Part shown: positions 19,561 through 28,129 of the stretch, piece after piece
How the letters are laid out: the number at the start of each line of letters is the position of its first letter
Position numbering within the stretch: position 1 is the stretch's first letter
Source of the DNA: JAGNXB01 sp942490895
GTDB lineage: Bacteria > Bacteroidota > Bacteroidia > Chitinophagales > Saprospiraceae
Assembly: GCA_942490895.1 (NCBI GenBank)
Contig: CALNZC010000039.1
Span: 3,582-67,581 of the forward strand
DNA: 64,000 nt
Direction: 5' to 3'
The notes under the pieces: model-generated
Told to the model about the DNA's origin: nothing
Databases searched by the model: none
What the model saw: only the letters and a program-made list of their open reading frames with translations
Translations under genes and position numbers: made by a program

Positions 19561-20114
19561 AGGCAAAAGTATTGATCCTGGGTGTAGGTAATGTATTGAT
19601 GGGTGATGAAGGCATCGGTGTTCATGTAGCCCGGGCTTTAGAGTCGCAACCCTGGCCTGAGGGGGTTGTGGTGTTGGATGGGGGTACTGGTGGGTTTCAT
19701 TTGATGGAACATCTGGAGAATGCAGATCAGGTGATCCTGGTCGATGCCACTTTGGATGAGCGGCCAGCGGGGACAGTCCGTCGTCTTCGCCCCCGATTTG
19801 CCCGTGAGTTTCCCAAGGCACTCAGTTCGCATGATATTGGACTGCGTGACCTCCTGGAGGGATTGACTATCCTGGACCGGATGCCGGAGATCTTTTTATT
19901 TGCAGTGTCTATTGAATCGGTGCAGCCGCAGACTATTGATTTGAGCCCTGAACTGCAGGAGATACTGACAACCCTTTGTGAGGATATCCGAAACTTTACC
20001 CTCAGTCTGATCGAAGACCCCACTTTCTGTTGTGATCAATACATGGATTCGATAGAAGAGGACGAAGGGCGCCTCTATGCGCACTATGATGTCCATTCGA
20101 CAAATGGGAAATAA
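19557..20114 (+). CDS. hyaD: Hydrogenase maturation endopeptidase (HyaD/HupD/HoxM type)
   Basis: The protease removes the C-terminal peptide of the large subunit after nickel insertion. The start ILGVGNVLMGDEGIGVHVA holds the conserved Glu of the Ni-binding site; VDGGTGGFHL and SSHDIGLRDLL provide the Asp and His positions. The protein has 185 residues, with a somewhat longer Asp/Glu-rich tail than the usual 160-170. It overlaps the cytochrome gene by four bases and ends the hydrogenase operon. Confidence 0.94.
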   Translation: MKAKVLILGVGNVLMGDEGIGVHVARALESQPWPEGVVVLDGGTGGFHLMEHLENADQVILVDATLDERPAGTVRRLRPRFAREFPKALSSHDIGLRDLLEGLTILDRMPEIFLFAVSIESVQPQTIDLSPELQEILTTLCEDIRNFTLSLIEDPTFCCDQYMDSIEEDEGRLYAHYDVHSTNGK

Positions 20115-20129
20115 GGGTTTCCGTTAAAA

Positions 20130-20151
20130 TGAGGTGATCCAGGTCACTTCA
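20130..20151. promoter_or_regulatory. Crp/Fnr-type operator, distal copy
   Basis: TGAGGTGA-N6-TCACTTCA contains GTGA-N6-TCAC, the classic Crp/Fnr-family half-site arrangement, with 7 of 8 arm positions symmetric. It lies 151 bp upstream of the YeeE start. Confidence 0.45.
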
Positions 20152-20182
20152 ATCAGCACATTCACCTATTGACATCAGCCTC

Positions 20183-20204
20183 TTGTGTGATCCATGTCTC
20201 ACAA
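20183..20204. promoter_or_regulatory. Crp/Fnr-type operator, proximal copy
   Basis: TTGTGTGA-N6-TCTCACAA has the same 8-6-8 layout and the same TCCA at the start of its spacer as the distal site. The two centres are 53 bp apart, five helical turns, so dimers bound at both would face the same side of the DNA. Confidence 0.45.
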
Positions 20205-20301
20205 GCGGTCTTCTTATGCAGGTTACCTTGCAGGAGTAAATAAAACCTCATAAGCTCCCGCCTTTGCCAAGGCTTCGGCGGGCAAAGCATAACCTCCAAC
20301 A

Positions 20302-20895
20302 ATGGCTCCTCAATTTATCCTCGACATCATTGCCTTTATCAGCCAGCCCTGGCCCTGGTGGGTCGCTGGTCCGATGATCGCCTTGATCATGTTTCTCCTG
20401 CTCAAACTGGGTAAGGAGTTCGGCATTTCCAACAACTTTCGCATCATGTGTGCTGCCGAAGGGGCTGGAGATTATGCCGACTTCTTCAAGTTCGATTGGC
20501 AATCTCAGGGCTGGAATTTACTGCTGGCTCTCGGAGCGGTCTTCGGCGGCTATATGGCGTCCCATTATTTTGCCGGTGCAGATGGCAATATTGCCCATGT
20601 CAGTGCAGCTACGATAGAAAGTCTTCGTGAGCTGGGATTGAACTATCAGGAAGGGCAGGTCCCACTAGTTCCGGAATTCTATTCCTGGGAAGCACTGTTC
20701 ACCCTGCCCGGCTTTATGGTCATCGTAGTCGGTGGTTTTCTAGTGGGCTTTGGTGCCCGATATGCCGGCGGTTGTACCTCCGGTCATGCGATCAGTGGCA
20801 TGTCTGCTCTTCAGCTGGGATCCCTCTATGCGGTGATCGGCTTTTTCGCCGGTGGACTGTTCATGACCTATGTTTTATTTCCTCTCATTTTTTGA
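20302..20895 (+). CDS. YeeE/YedE-type sulfur transporter, first half
   Basis: This 197-residue polytopic membrane protein belongs to the YeeE/YedE (sulfur transport) family. The signature YAGGCTSGHAISG carries the conserved Cys thought to relay thiosulfate or sulfane sulfur in TsuA-type channels; a second family region is near FMVIVVGGFLVGFGAR. It is about half the size of full-length YeeE and is followed after 12 bp by the complementary half. The location directly upstream of a sulfide:quinone oxidoreductase points to sulfur-compound traffic linked to sulfide oxidation. The segment before the start contains no other ORF. Confidence 0.88.
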   Translation: MAPQFILDIIAFISQPWPWWVAGPMIALIMFLLLKLGKEFGISNNFRIMCAAEGAGDYADFFKFDWQSQGWNLLLALGAVFGGYMASHYFAGADGNIAHVSAATIESLRELGLNYQEGQVPLVPEFYSWEALFTLPGFMVIVVGGFLVGFGARYAGGCTSGHAISGMSALQLGSLYAVIGFFAGGLFMTYVLFPLIF

Positions 20896-20907
20896 ACCTG
20901 TTGCCAT

Positions 20908-21324
20908 ATGATGCGCTCATCTAAATACATTCTGATTGGCATCCTTTTCGGAATGACCCTCTTCAAAGCAGAAGCCGTTTCCTGGTTTCGGATCTATGAA
21001 ATGTTCAAATTTCAGAGCTTTCATATGTACGGGATCATCTTCTCTTCTATCGCCATAGGTATCCTGATCATTCAATGGATCAAACGGACTCATATGAAAT
21101 CCACCGAAGGCCAGGAGATTCAGATCACAGACAAGGACAAGCACGCTCCTCGTTACATTATAGGTGGGACGATCTTCGGTCTGGGCTGGGCCCTGGCTGG
21201 TGTATGTCCTGGACCGATGTTTATCGTGCTAGGCAGTGGATATACCGTTCTGGTGATCTTTCTACTGTCTGCAATCACCGGCACATTTGTCTACGGGTTG
21301 CTTCGCAAGCATTTGCCTCATTAA
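20908..21324 (+). CDS. YeeE/YedE-type sulfur transporter, second half (DUF6691-like)
   Basis: This 138-residue protein has four predicted membrane helices and the GWALAGVCPGPMF motif, the second conserved Cys signature of YeeE/YedE proteins. It pairs with the upstream half-transporter; split YeeE pairs of this kind are common in Bacteroidota and Proteobacteria beside sulfide or thiosulfate genes. The next gene begins 21 bp downstream. Substrate specificity (thiosulfate, sulfide or sulfane sulfur) cannot be read from sequence. Confidence 0.88.
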   Translation: MMRSSKYILIGILFGMTLFKAEAVSWFRIYEMFKFQSFHMYGIIFSSIAIGILIIQWIKRTHMKSTEGQEIQITDKDKHAPRYIIGGTIFGLGWALAGVCPGPMFIVLGSGYTVLVIFLLSAITGTFVYGLLRKHLPH

Positions 21325-21345
21325 TTCATTCAAAACTTCCTCATC

Positions 21346-22620
21346 ATGTCTAATACTCATCATCAGATCGTCATTATAGGCGCCGGAACTGGAGGCGTCA
21401 CAGTTGCTGCACAACTCATGCGCAAGGATAAAAATCTGGACGTCGTCTTGATCGATCCAGCTGATAAGCACTATTATCAGGCCGCCTGGACCCTGGTAGG
21501 TGCCGGCACCTTCGACTTCGAAAAAACAGCTCGCCCCATGCAGTCAGTCATTCCTCCAGGTGTGACCTGGGTCAAGGATGCAGTGAAAAGCATTGATGCA
21601 GAGAAAAATTCCGTCCAGTTGGCTTCAGGTGATCAGATTGACTATGATTATTTAGTCGTTAGTCCAGGTTTGATTAATGACTATAGCCTGGTTGAAGGAT
21701 TGGGTGAAGCGATGAATAAGGGCGGGGTCTGCAGCAACTATGTCGATTCAGAATATACCTGGGAAGTGTTGAAAAACTTCAAAGGTGGGAACGCCATCTT
21801 TACCCAGGCCGCCACGCCGATCAAATGCGGTGGAGCCCCCCAGAAGATCATGTATCTGGCCGCAGACTATTTCAGAAAGCACGGATTGGCAGACAAGACC
21901 AATATCACTTTTCCGATCCCGGGATCTGTGATCTTTGGCGTTCCTGAATTTGCCAAAACCCTGATGAAGGTGGTGGATCGCTACGGGATCGAGTTGCGTT
22001 TTTTCCACAAGCTGATGAAGGTCGATGCAGAAAAGCGTCAGGTGCACTACAAGATCACTGCTGAATCGGCTATGATCGCCGGCTGTTTCTATGCGCTGAA
22101 TCCAGAGATCAAGGATCTGGATCCGTCTGAAACAGATGTGATCCTTGAATATGATATGCTTCATCTGGCCCCTCCTCAGACAGCGCCGAAGTTCATTCAG
22201 GATTCAAAATTGGCATTTGCAGATGGACCCAATAAGGGTTGGGTAGACGTGAATATTAACACGCTCCAGCACAGTGCCTATACCAATGTCTTTGCACTTG
22301 GCGATGTGGCCGCTTTGCCGACCGCCAAGACCGGAGCCGCAGTGCGAAAGCAGGCTCCCGTTGTCGTTGAAAACCTGCTACATGTCCTTCATCAAGAGAA
22401 GGAGCTGACTCCCGGATATCACGGATATTCCTCTTGTCCACTGGTGACCGGATATGGAAAGATGGTGCTAGCAGAATTCAAGTATGATAATGTGCGAGAC
22501 AGCGATAAGATGATCTCCACATTTGTCGATACAACGAAGGAGAACTATAGCATGTGGCTCTTGAAAAAGTATGGTTTACCTTTCATGTACTGGAATCTGA
22601 TGTTGAAAGGTAAGGCTTGA
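21346..22620 (+). CDS. sqr: Sulfide:quinone oxidoreductase, type II
   Basis: This flavoprotein oxidises sulfide to sulfane sulfur and reduces quinone at the membrane surface. The 424-residue protein begins with a dinucleotide-binding fold (IVIIGAGTGGVTVAAQL). The redox-active cysteines are in TPIKCGGAPQKIMYL and SSCPLVTGYGKMVLAEF, motifs shared with mitochondrial SQRDL and other type II enzymes; GWVDVNINTLQH and FALGDVAALPTAKTGAA are the second FAD contact. It ends the YeeE-YeeE-sqr operon. Confidence 0.93.
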   Translation: MSNTHHQIVIIGAGTGGVTVAAQLMRKDKNLDVVLIDPADKHYYQAAWTLVGAGTFDFEKTARPMQSVIPPGVTWVKDAVKSIDAEKNSVQLASGDQIDYDYLVVSPGLINDYSLVEGLGEAMNKGGVCSNYVDSEYTWEVLKNFKGGNAIFTQAATPIKCGGAPQKIMYLAADYFRKHGLADKTNITFPIPGSVIFGVPEFAKTLMKVVDRYGIELRFFHKLMKVDAEKRQVHYKITAESAMIAGCFYALNPEIKDLDPSETDVILEYDMLHLAPPQTAPKFIQDSKLAFADGPNKGWVDVNINTLQHSAYTNVFALGDVAALPTAKTGAAVRKQAPVVVENLLHVLHQEKELTPGYHGYSSCPLVTGYGKMVLAEFKYDNVRDSDKMISTFVDTTKENYSMWLLKKYGLPFMYWNLMLKGKA

Positions 22621-22787
22621 TCATCGACGACTATACACTCGTGTTTGGTGTGGTCAGGAGACTGATTCGAGACTCCATATCCGAAGTGAGATCATGTTGA
22701 AGGTGCGCTGCCATCATTGGGCAATATTTGAATAATCCGTATCATTGTGCTTGGAAATCACACCAAAACAGAGTTAAAAAATCTGCC

Positions 22788-23126
22788 ATGAGTAAATTTG
22801 TTGAAGCTGTAGATACCTACAAAAGCGAAATGGACAAGCTGGGCATCAAATACGATGCAACCCTGCTGACCGCGGTAACCAAAGGCCTGGGCCCATCTAT
22901 TTATCGTGCAGATGCCTCTAAGGTGTCCTGTTCGGATAGCGATGAGTTGGCTCGCGTAAAAACCAACTTCCTGATCAAGAAATTGGGCTTGAAAGATGAT
23001 GCCAAACTGGATGCGGCGATCAAAGAGGTATGCGAGCAGTTAGGCTCAGCCAATCGCAATAAGTACCGTGCAATGTTCTACTATCTCCTCGTCAAGAAAT
23101 TTGGCATGGAGAAGGTGTACAAATAG
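22788..23126 (+). CDS. DUF2853 family small protein
   Basis: This 112-residue soluble alpha-helical protein matches the DUF2853 family, whose function is unknown. The start MSKFVEAVDTY is chosen because an upstream in-frame start would add 20 residues unlike the family. The conserved C-terminal part reads NRNKYRAMFYYLLVKKFG. It is monocistronic: 167 bp separate it from sqr and a strong terminator follows. Confidence 0.85.
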   Translation: MSKFVEAVDTYKSEMDKLGIKYDATLLTAVTKGLGPSIYRADASKVSCSDSDELARVKTNFLIKKLGLKDDAKLDAAIKEVCEQLGSANRNKYRAMFYYLLVKKFGMEKVYK

Positions 23127-23153
23127 GAGACTTTCTCCTGCGAATAGAATGTA

Positions 23154-23187
23154 AAGCCTGTCACGAATCATCGGGGCAGGCTTTTTT
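23154..23187 (+). terminator. Rho-independent terminator after the DUF2853 gene
   Basis: AAGCCTG at 23154-23160 pairs with CAGGCTT at 23177-23183, followed by a T-run. It lies 28 bp past the stop codon. Confidence 0.85.
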
Positions 23188-23777
23188 AGTAAATGTGGCA
23201 CCTGAAACATATGGTCATTCATACTTTTCTGTTGTCGGATATGCTTCAGTTTTATGGTGGCTTCTACGTAAAAGGGCTTTTCGCAATTCGCTTTTCGCCC
23301 CTCCTGCGGCGGGCAAGCATTCGCTATGTACGTTGGTGGCTGACGCCACTGAGAGGGTCTTGATAAGGGGCTGTAGAATGGATCAAATGCAATAATATTC
23401 CAGGTTGATGACTTCCGACTTCTGGGGACAAGGCCACTCCAGACTGGCCCCCTTAGGGGTCAAAGGTTTATAGGTATCCGGGATAAATCAGAAAGCGGCC
23501 TTGTAGGGGTCAAACCTTTCCCTTTTCGACTCCATGACGATATTCATAATGGTGTGGAGCGGTGGGAGAAAATCCCAAATCCCAAAAGACAAACCAGCCT
23601 GCCGGCAGGTAAATTCCAGGCACCAAATTCCAAATAGCAAACAACTCCATCCTATATCAGGCAAGGTCACTAATGCCCATTAATCAATACCTCATCTTCG
23701 TCCCAATTTCGCCTTCTGCCTTCCCTCTTCCGATTAGAACTGACAACTGACAACTGATAACTGATAACTGATAACCG
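23188..23777. other. Non-coding spacer with dispersed repeat words
   Basis: No ORF here resembles a protein family. Bases 23279-23350 carry a fragment (ttcgcaattcgctttt, then tacgttggtggctg) also present twice near 30400-30560. Bases 23440-23520 hold two copies of a short ggggtcaaa segment, and 23740-23775 an aactgataactgata word array directly beyond the stop of the minus-strand DinB gene. Confidence 0.5.
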
Positions 23778-24296
23778 TCACAAGTACCGCTCTCGCAGCA
23801 CATTCAGATGGTGGTATTCATGTCCGGCAATGATCCAGGGAATTGCGTTCAGTCGAATGGGATAGCCTGCTGCATGGCCCAGGTAGTTGAGGCAGTCATC
23901 CGGCAGATGAGCAAACAGACTGATCGTGGAATGGCGAATCGCCGACCACTCATCGATCAATGAGCCCAGGCTGCGATGACTGGTTTCCGCGTTGCGATTG
24001 TAGAGATCCTGATCAAACCCGGGTAAGGGTTTTTCTTCACCACGGGCAATGCACAGGCCCCGATACGCAAAGACGCGTTCGGTGTCGAGAATGTGCTGGA
24101 TCACTTCCGCCACCGTCCACTTGTCTTTTGCATAGGCATACCCCAGTTTTTCCTCCGGGATCTGGCGCAAGAATTCTGGCACAGCCGACTGGCTGTGGAC
24201 GAAATAGGTCATCACCTCATTATCAGGGACTGCTTCTACGTATTTGCGATAGTACTCCGGATAGGCATCCGCTTCCGGCAGGGTTATTTGCATCAT
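23778..24296 (-). CDS. DinB family protein
   Basis: This 172-residue protein has the DinB/YfiT four-helix fold. The three putative metal-binding histidines are in VAEVIQHILDTERV and AGHEYHHLNVLRERYL; KDKWTVAEVIQHI is the usual helix-2 signature. Family members are metal-dependent, often thiol transferases, but the substrate here is unknown. It stands alone on the minus strand, flanked on both sides by repeat-rich spacers. Confidence 0.85.
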   Translation of the reverse strand: MMQITLPEADAYPEYYRKYVEAVPDNEVMTYFVHSQSAVPEFLRQIPEEKLGYAYAKDKWTVAEVIQHILDTERVFAYRGLCIARGEEKPLPGFDQDLYNRNAETSHRSLGSLIDEWSAIRHSTISLFAHLPDDCLNYLGHAAGYPIRLNAIPWIIAGHEYHHLNVLRERYL

Positions 24297-24399
24297 GATC
24301 AGTCGGTTTAGTCCTCAAAATAGAAAGAATCATCTTTCCTGAGTGGGTCGCCATGCGTCCCCCTCAGGCCATCAAGTCCAACCTGCTGGGCCGGGTGAA

Positions 24400-24446
24400 T
24401 AACCTCACCCCCTAACCCCCTCTCCATTGGCATGGAGAGGGGGAGC
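24400..24446. repeat. REP-like hairpin element, copy 1
   Basis: After a cctcaccccctaa leader, CCCCCTCTCCAT at 24416-24427 and ATGGAGAGGGGG at 24432-24443 form a perfect 12-bp stem with a TGGC loop. Related elements with the same leader lie at 39908, 43481 and, degenerate, 48441. Confidence 0.75.
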
Positions 24447-24471
24447 CTTCAAATTCAGGGTATCTTTCCAA

Positions 24472-25470
24472 AGCGGCGCCAGCCGCACACGTACCCAAGC
24501 GAACGGCGAACGGCGAACGGCACGGCGAATGGCGAACATCCGCTCCATGTCCCCCTCAGCCACGAATGTTGATCTCGGAGGCAACTGACCAGGAGGGGGT
24601 GGCCCGGCACTGAACTGATCAAATAATCAGGAATAGGCCCATCCTGCCGGGTCGGGGGAGGACAGACCTTTTTCTCCTTCTCCAAAGCTCCAAAACTCCG
24701 CTCCTCTCCCAGCGGCGCAAGCCGCCAACGCACCCAAGCGAACGGCCCCGAGGCCTCGGGGCGAATGGCGAACATCCGCTCCATGTCCCCCTCAGCCACG
24801 AATGTTGATCCCGGAGGCAACTGACCAGGGGAGGGGGTGGCCCGGCGCACCGGGCTGATCAAGTAATCAGGAATGGGCCCATCCTGCGGGGTCGGGGGAG
24901 GACAGACCTTTTTCTCCATAACTCCTCAACCCCAAAACTCCATAACTCCTCTCCCAGCGGCGCTAGCCGCACACGTACCCAAGCGAACGGCGAATAGCGA
25001 TTGGCGAACGGCGAACGGCGAATGGCGAACATCCGCTCCATGTCCCCCTCAGCCACGAATGTTGATCCCGGAGGCAACTGACCAGGAGGGGGTGGCCCGG
25101 CACCGAACTGATCAAATAATCAGGAATAGGCCCATCCTGCCGGGTCGGGGGAGGACAGACCTTTTTCTCCATAACTCCTCAACCCCAAAACTCCATAACT
25201 CCTCTCCCAGCGGCGCCAGCCGCACACGTACCCAAGCGAACGGCGAACAGCGAATACCGTAAATGTCAGAATCACGGATGCCCACAGATGAACGGATGAC
25301 ACGGATGCCCATGCACCCCTACCCGCCAGAGGCCGAGCAGTTGGCGACCAGATTTCTCCATAACTCCTCAACCCCATAACTCCATAACTTCTCCCCGAGC
25401 GGCGCCAGCCGCACACGTACCCAAGCGAACGGCGAACAGCGAACGGCGAACACCGAACACCCGCCTGCTT
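24472..25470. repeat. Complex tandem repeat of ~240-bp units (four full or variant units plus a partial)
   Basis: Units start with agcggcgc at 24472, 24711, 24955, 25209 and 25398. Each continues with a ccgcacacgtacccaagcga segment, a run of 7-8-bp words (gaacggc, gaatggc), a catccgctccatgtcccc segment, a near-identical 110-bp block ending gggtcgggggaggacagacc, and an actcctcaa/ccataact word array. The fourth unit replaces the block with the 43-bp dispersed repeat. ORFs through the repeat change frame between units and match no family. Confidence 0.85.
25264..25306. repeat. 43-bp dispersed repeat, copy 1
   Basis: It starts TGTCAGAATCACGGAT and ends GGATGACACGGAT. Four further copies of equal length are at 43751, 45225, 48229 and 48583. 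Confidence 0.8.
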
Positions 25471-25580
25471 CAGCCCACTTTTCAGACCTGAATAATCAGC
25501 AAAACTTCATCGCCTTTTATTTGCTTTCGGGAGGCAAATTCACTATATTTGAGTAAAATAATTACTCAATTCCTACCCCC

Positions 25581-26159
25581 TTGATCGAGACGTTGATCAG
25601 TTCGAAAACCAGGATCAAACTCCTGCTTAAATTCTTCCTGAATAGCCGTACACGCAGCTATCTGAGATCGCTCGAACAGGACTTTGGGGATTCCTCAAAT
25701 GGGATCAGAGTCGAACTCAAACGTCTAGAAGAAGCGGGCATGCTCACCTCCTCGATGGAAGGGAATCGAAGATACTTCCAGGCCAATCTGCAACATCCGC
25801 TATACGATCAGATCCACCAGATCCTGCTGAAGACTTACGGCATCCAGCATATCCTCGATGAAGTGATCCTTCGCCTGGAGAATGTCCGTTTCGTTTACCT
25901 CACGGGCGACATCGCCAGAGGGATAGATACTCAGGTCATTGATCTTTATTTGATTGGCGACATCGATGAGGTCTTCTTGAAAAAACGAGTGACCAAGGTC
26001 AGAAAAGTGATCCATCGAAAGATCAGGACTAAAGTTGCCCCACCCGGTTTATTTAAAGAATCGCAGCTGGAATCCCAGGCCTTTCTCCTCTATCACCGCC
26101 CGGATTACAAGCAACGGATACCTGAAAAAGAAGTACCAAATTCAATACCTAATACTTAA
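25581..26159 (+). CDS. Winged-helix transcriptional regulator with C-terminal nucleotidyltransferase-like region
   Basis: The first 75 residues form an ArsR-like winged helix (LISSKTRIKLLLKFFLN, LRSLEQDFGDSSNGIRVEL, GMLTSSMEGNRRYF). The rest (VRFVYLTGDIARGIDTQVIDLYLIG) resembles a degenerate MNT-type nucleotidyltransferase fold. Proteins of this architecture often sit at the edge of Bacteroidota polysaccharide clusters, which fits the genes that follow. The start is TTG; 192 residues. The downstream 30 bp are a cccaacacccaat word array leading to the next gene. Confidence 0.75.
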   Translation: MIETLISSKTRIKLLLKFFLNSRTRSYLRSLEQDFGDSSNGIRVELKRLEEAGMLTSSMEGNRRYFQANLQHPLYDQIHQILLKTYGIQHILDEVILRLENVRFVYLTGDIARGIDTQVIDLYLIGDIDEVFLKKRVTKVRKVIHRKIRTKVAPPGLFKESQLESQAFLLYHRPDYKQRIPEKEVPNSIPNT

Positions 26160-26191
26160 CACCCAACACCCAATACCCATTACCCAATAGT

Positions 26192-27420
26192 ATGACCACC
26201 ATTCCAGACATCACCATCATCGGCGCCGGCATCCTCGGTCTGACCACAACATGGCAGTTGTTGGAGCGGGAGCCTGATCTGAAGGTGGTGGTCCTGGATA
26301 AGGAAGACAGAATTGCACAGCATCAGACAGGTCACAACTCCGGCGTCATTCATTCGGGAATCTACTATCCTCCGGGCTCTGCAAAAGCACATTTGTGCAG
26401 GGAGGGTGCTCGCCGGCTGGTTCAGTTTGCCCGACAGGAAGGTGTGGCCTTTCAACTCTGCGGGAAATTGATCGTGGCATCAACAGAGGATGAAGTATCC
26501 CGTCTTCACCAGTTACAAGAGCGAGGCGCACAAAACGGCCTGGATGGCCTGCTTTGGTTGTCTCCGAATGAAGCCAGGCGAATTGAGCCACAAGTGCAAT
26601 GTCTGGCGGCCCTCCATGTCCCACAAACCGGGATCATCCATTATCCTGCCGTTGCGGAAAAAGCTTTATGCGCGCCTTCGCGATCGCGGTGTGATCTTTC
26701 AATTTGGAGAAGCCGTCCGGAAAATCAATGAAACTCAAGAAGAGGTGATGATCACTACGGACCATCACCGATTGAAAAGCAGCCGGGTAGTGGTTTGTGC
26801 GGGCCTCTGGTCTGATCATCTCGCTCGATCTTCCGGGTTGGATCCGCAGATCCGGATCATCCCGTTCCGAGGCGAATATTACACGCTATCTGCAGAGGCA
26901 GCTGAAAAAGTTCGACACTTGATCTATCCGGTACCCGACCCATCCTTTCCCTTCCTGGGTGTTCACTTTACCCGAAAGGTTGACGGTGGTGTCGACGTAG
27001 GCCCAAATGCAGTACTCGCATTCAAGCGGGAAGGGTATCAACGAACGGATGTCTCCTGGCAAGATACTGTTGAGGTCTTTCAGTCTTCCGGATTCCGGAA
27101 ACTGGCCGCGAGGATACTGGCGGACCGGATTGGCCGAACTGGGGCGATCCTGGAATAAAGCATCGTATCTCAAAACCGTGCAAAAGATGATCCCCGAACT
27201 AAAGAAACAGGACCTCCTGCCCGGTGGTGCAGGCGTTCGTGCCCAGGCCATCCAACCGGATGGATCGTTGGTTGATGACTTCGCCTTCATGGAAACGGAT
27301 CGAATGGTCCATGTCCTCAATGCCCCGTCACCTGCTGCGACAGCTTCCTTTGCTATCGGCGATCATATCGCTCAAAAGACCTTATCCCATTTCATACCCA
27401 ACCCACTTCCATCATCTTAA
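26192..27420 (+). pseudogene. lhgO: L-2-hydroxyglutarate oxidase (LhgO) gene with two frameshifts
   Basis: Three consecutive frames together encode a complete FAD-dependent LhgO: ITIIGAGILGLTTTWQLL with QTGHNSGVIHSGIYY (26192-26660), then KKLYARLRDRGVIFQFGEAV to FPFLGVHFTRKVDGGVDVG (26660-27108), then YWRTGLAELGRSW to the C-terminal LLPGGAGVRAQA (27110-27420). The first shift falls in AAAAA at 26658-26662, where four A would restore the frame; the second is near 27108-27114. Both are single-base gains. LhgO oxidises L-2-hydroxyglutarate to 2-oxoglutarate. Either a pseudogene or sequencing indels; the protein is otherwise well conserved, favouring error. Confidence 0.85.
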
Positions 27421-27427
27421 CGCATGA

Positions 27428-27478
27428 GCTCCTCAACTCTATAACTCCATAACTCCTCAACTCCATAACTCTTCAAAC
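27428..27478. repeat. 5' word array before the acetyltransferase gene
   Basis: The motif (A)ACTCC(T/A)(C/T)AA(C) is repeated degenerately (ctcctcaact, ctataactcc, ataactcctc) and ends four bases before the ATG. Arrays of other words occupy the same position in most genes downstream. Confidence 0.6.
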
Positions 27479-28063
27479 ATGAATACCCCTTATCAAGCTC
27501 ACGAATCTGTAACCATCGACAAAGGTGCCCAAATAGGCAAGGGCACTAAAATCTGGCACTATACACACATCATGGCAGGTGCCGTGATCGGTGACAATTG
27601 TGTCATCGGCCAAAACGTCTTTATCGGCGATGGCGTCTCGCTGGGCAATGGTGTCAAGGTGCAGAATAATGTCAGCATCTATACCGGCATTGAGATTGAA
27701 GACGATGTCTTCCTCGGCCCTTCAGTGGTTCTGACCAATGTCAATAATCCACGCGCCAATATTGAGCGCAAGGATGAATACAAAAAGACCCTGATCAAAC
27801 GGGGCGCTACCATCGGTGCCAATGCGACGATCGTCTGCGGACATGAACTGGGTGCCTGGTGCTTTATTGGAGCTGGCGCTGTAGTCACCCGGGATGTACC
27901 CGACTATGCACTGATGACTGGCAATCCAGCCCGAATCACCGGTTGGATGAGTCGCGGCGGGCATAAACTGCTCTTCGACTCGGACGATCAGGCATTTTGC
28001 CCCACCACAGGCGAGCACTATCGAAAAGTAGCCGGTCAGATCGAGATATTGGAGCTCCAATGA
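27479..28063 (+). CDS. UDP-sugar N-acetyltransferase, WbpD/WlbB-like (left-handed beta helix)
   Basis: This 194-residue hexapeptide-repeat acyltransferase has successive I-G-x-G-x-x-I rungs (AQIGKGTKIWHYTHI, AVIGDNCVIGQNVFIGDG, GVKVQNNVSIYTGIEIEDDV). PSVVLTNVNNPRA and the C-terminal NPARITGWM are typical of WbpD/WlbB, which acetylate the 3-amino group of UDP-GlcNAc(3NH2)A in LPS-sugar synthesis. The WlbA/WbpB-like dehydrogenase at 40-41 kb would supply the same pathway. The exact substrate is inferred. Confidence 0.85.
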   Translation: MNTPYQAHESVTIDKGAQIGKGTKIWHYTHIMAGAVIGDNCVIGQNVFIGDGVSLGNGVKVQNNVSIYTGIEIEDDVFLGPSVVLTNVNNPRANIERKDEYKKTLIKRGATIGANATIVCGHELGAWCFIGAGAVVTRDVPDYALMTGNPARITGWMSRGGHKLLFDSDDQAFCPTTGEHYRKVAGQIEILELQ

Positions 28064-28129
28064 TATACAGTTAACAAGATACTAGCCTGAACTCAGTATC
28101 TTTAGCTTTTATCAGAGATACTAGTGACC

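Noticed and set aside
23195..23395. 66-codon ORF downstream of the DUF2853 terminator
   Set aside because: It runs through a dispersed repeat also found at 30.4 kb and has no protein features.
24455..25416. ORFs of 66-154 codons across the 240-bp repeats
   Set aside because: Frames change between repeat units and the translations only mirror the repeat; no family resemblance.
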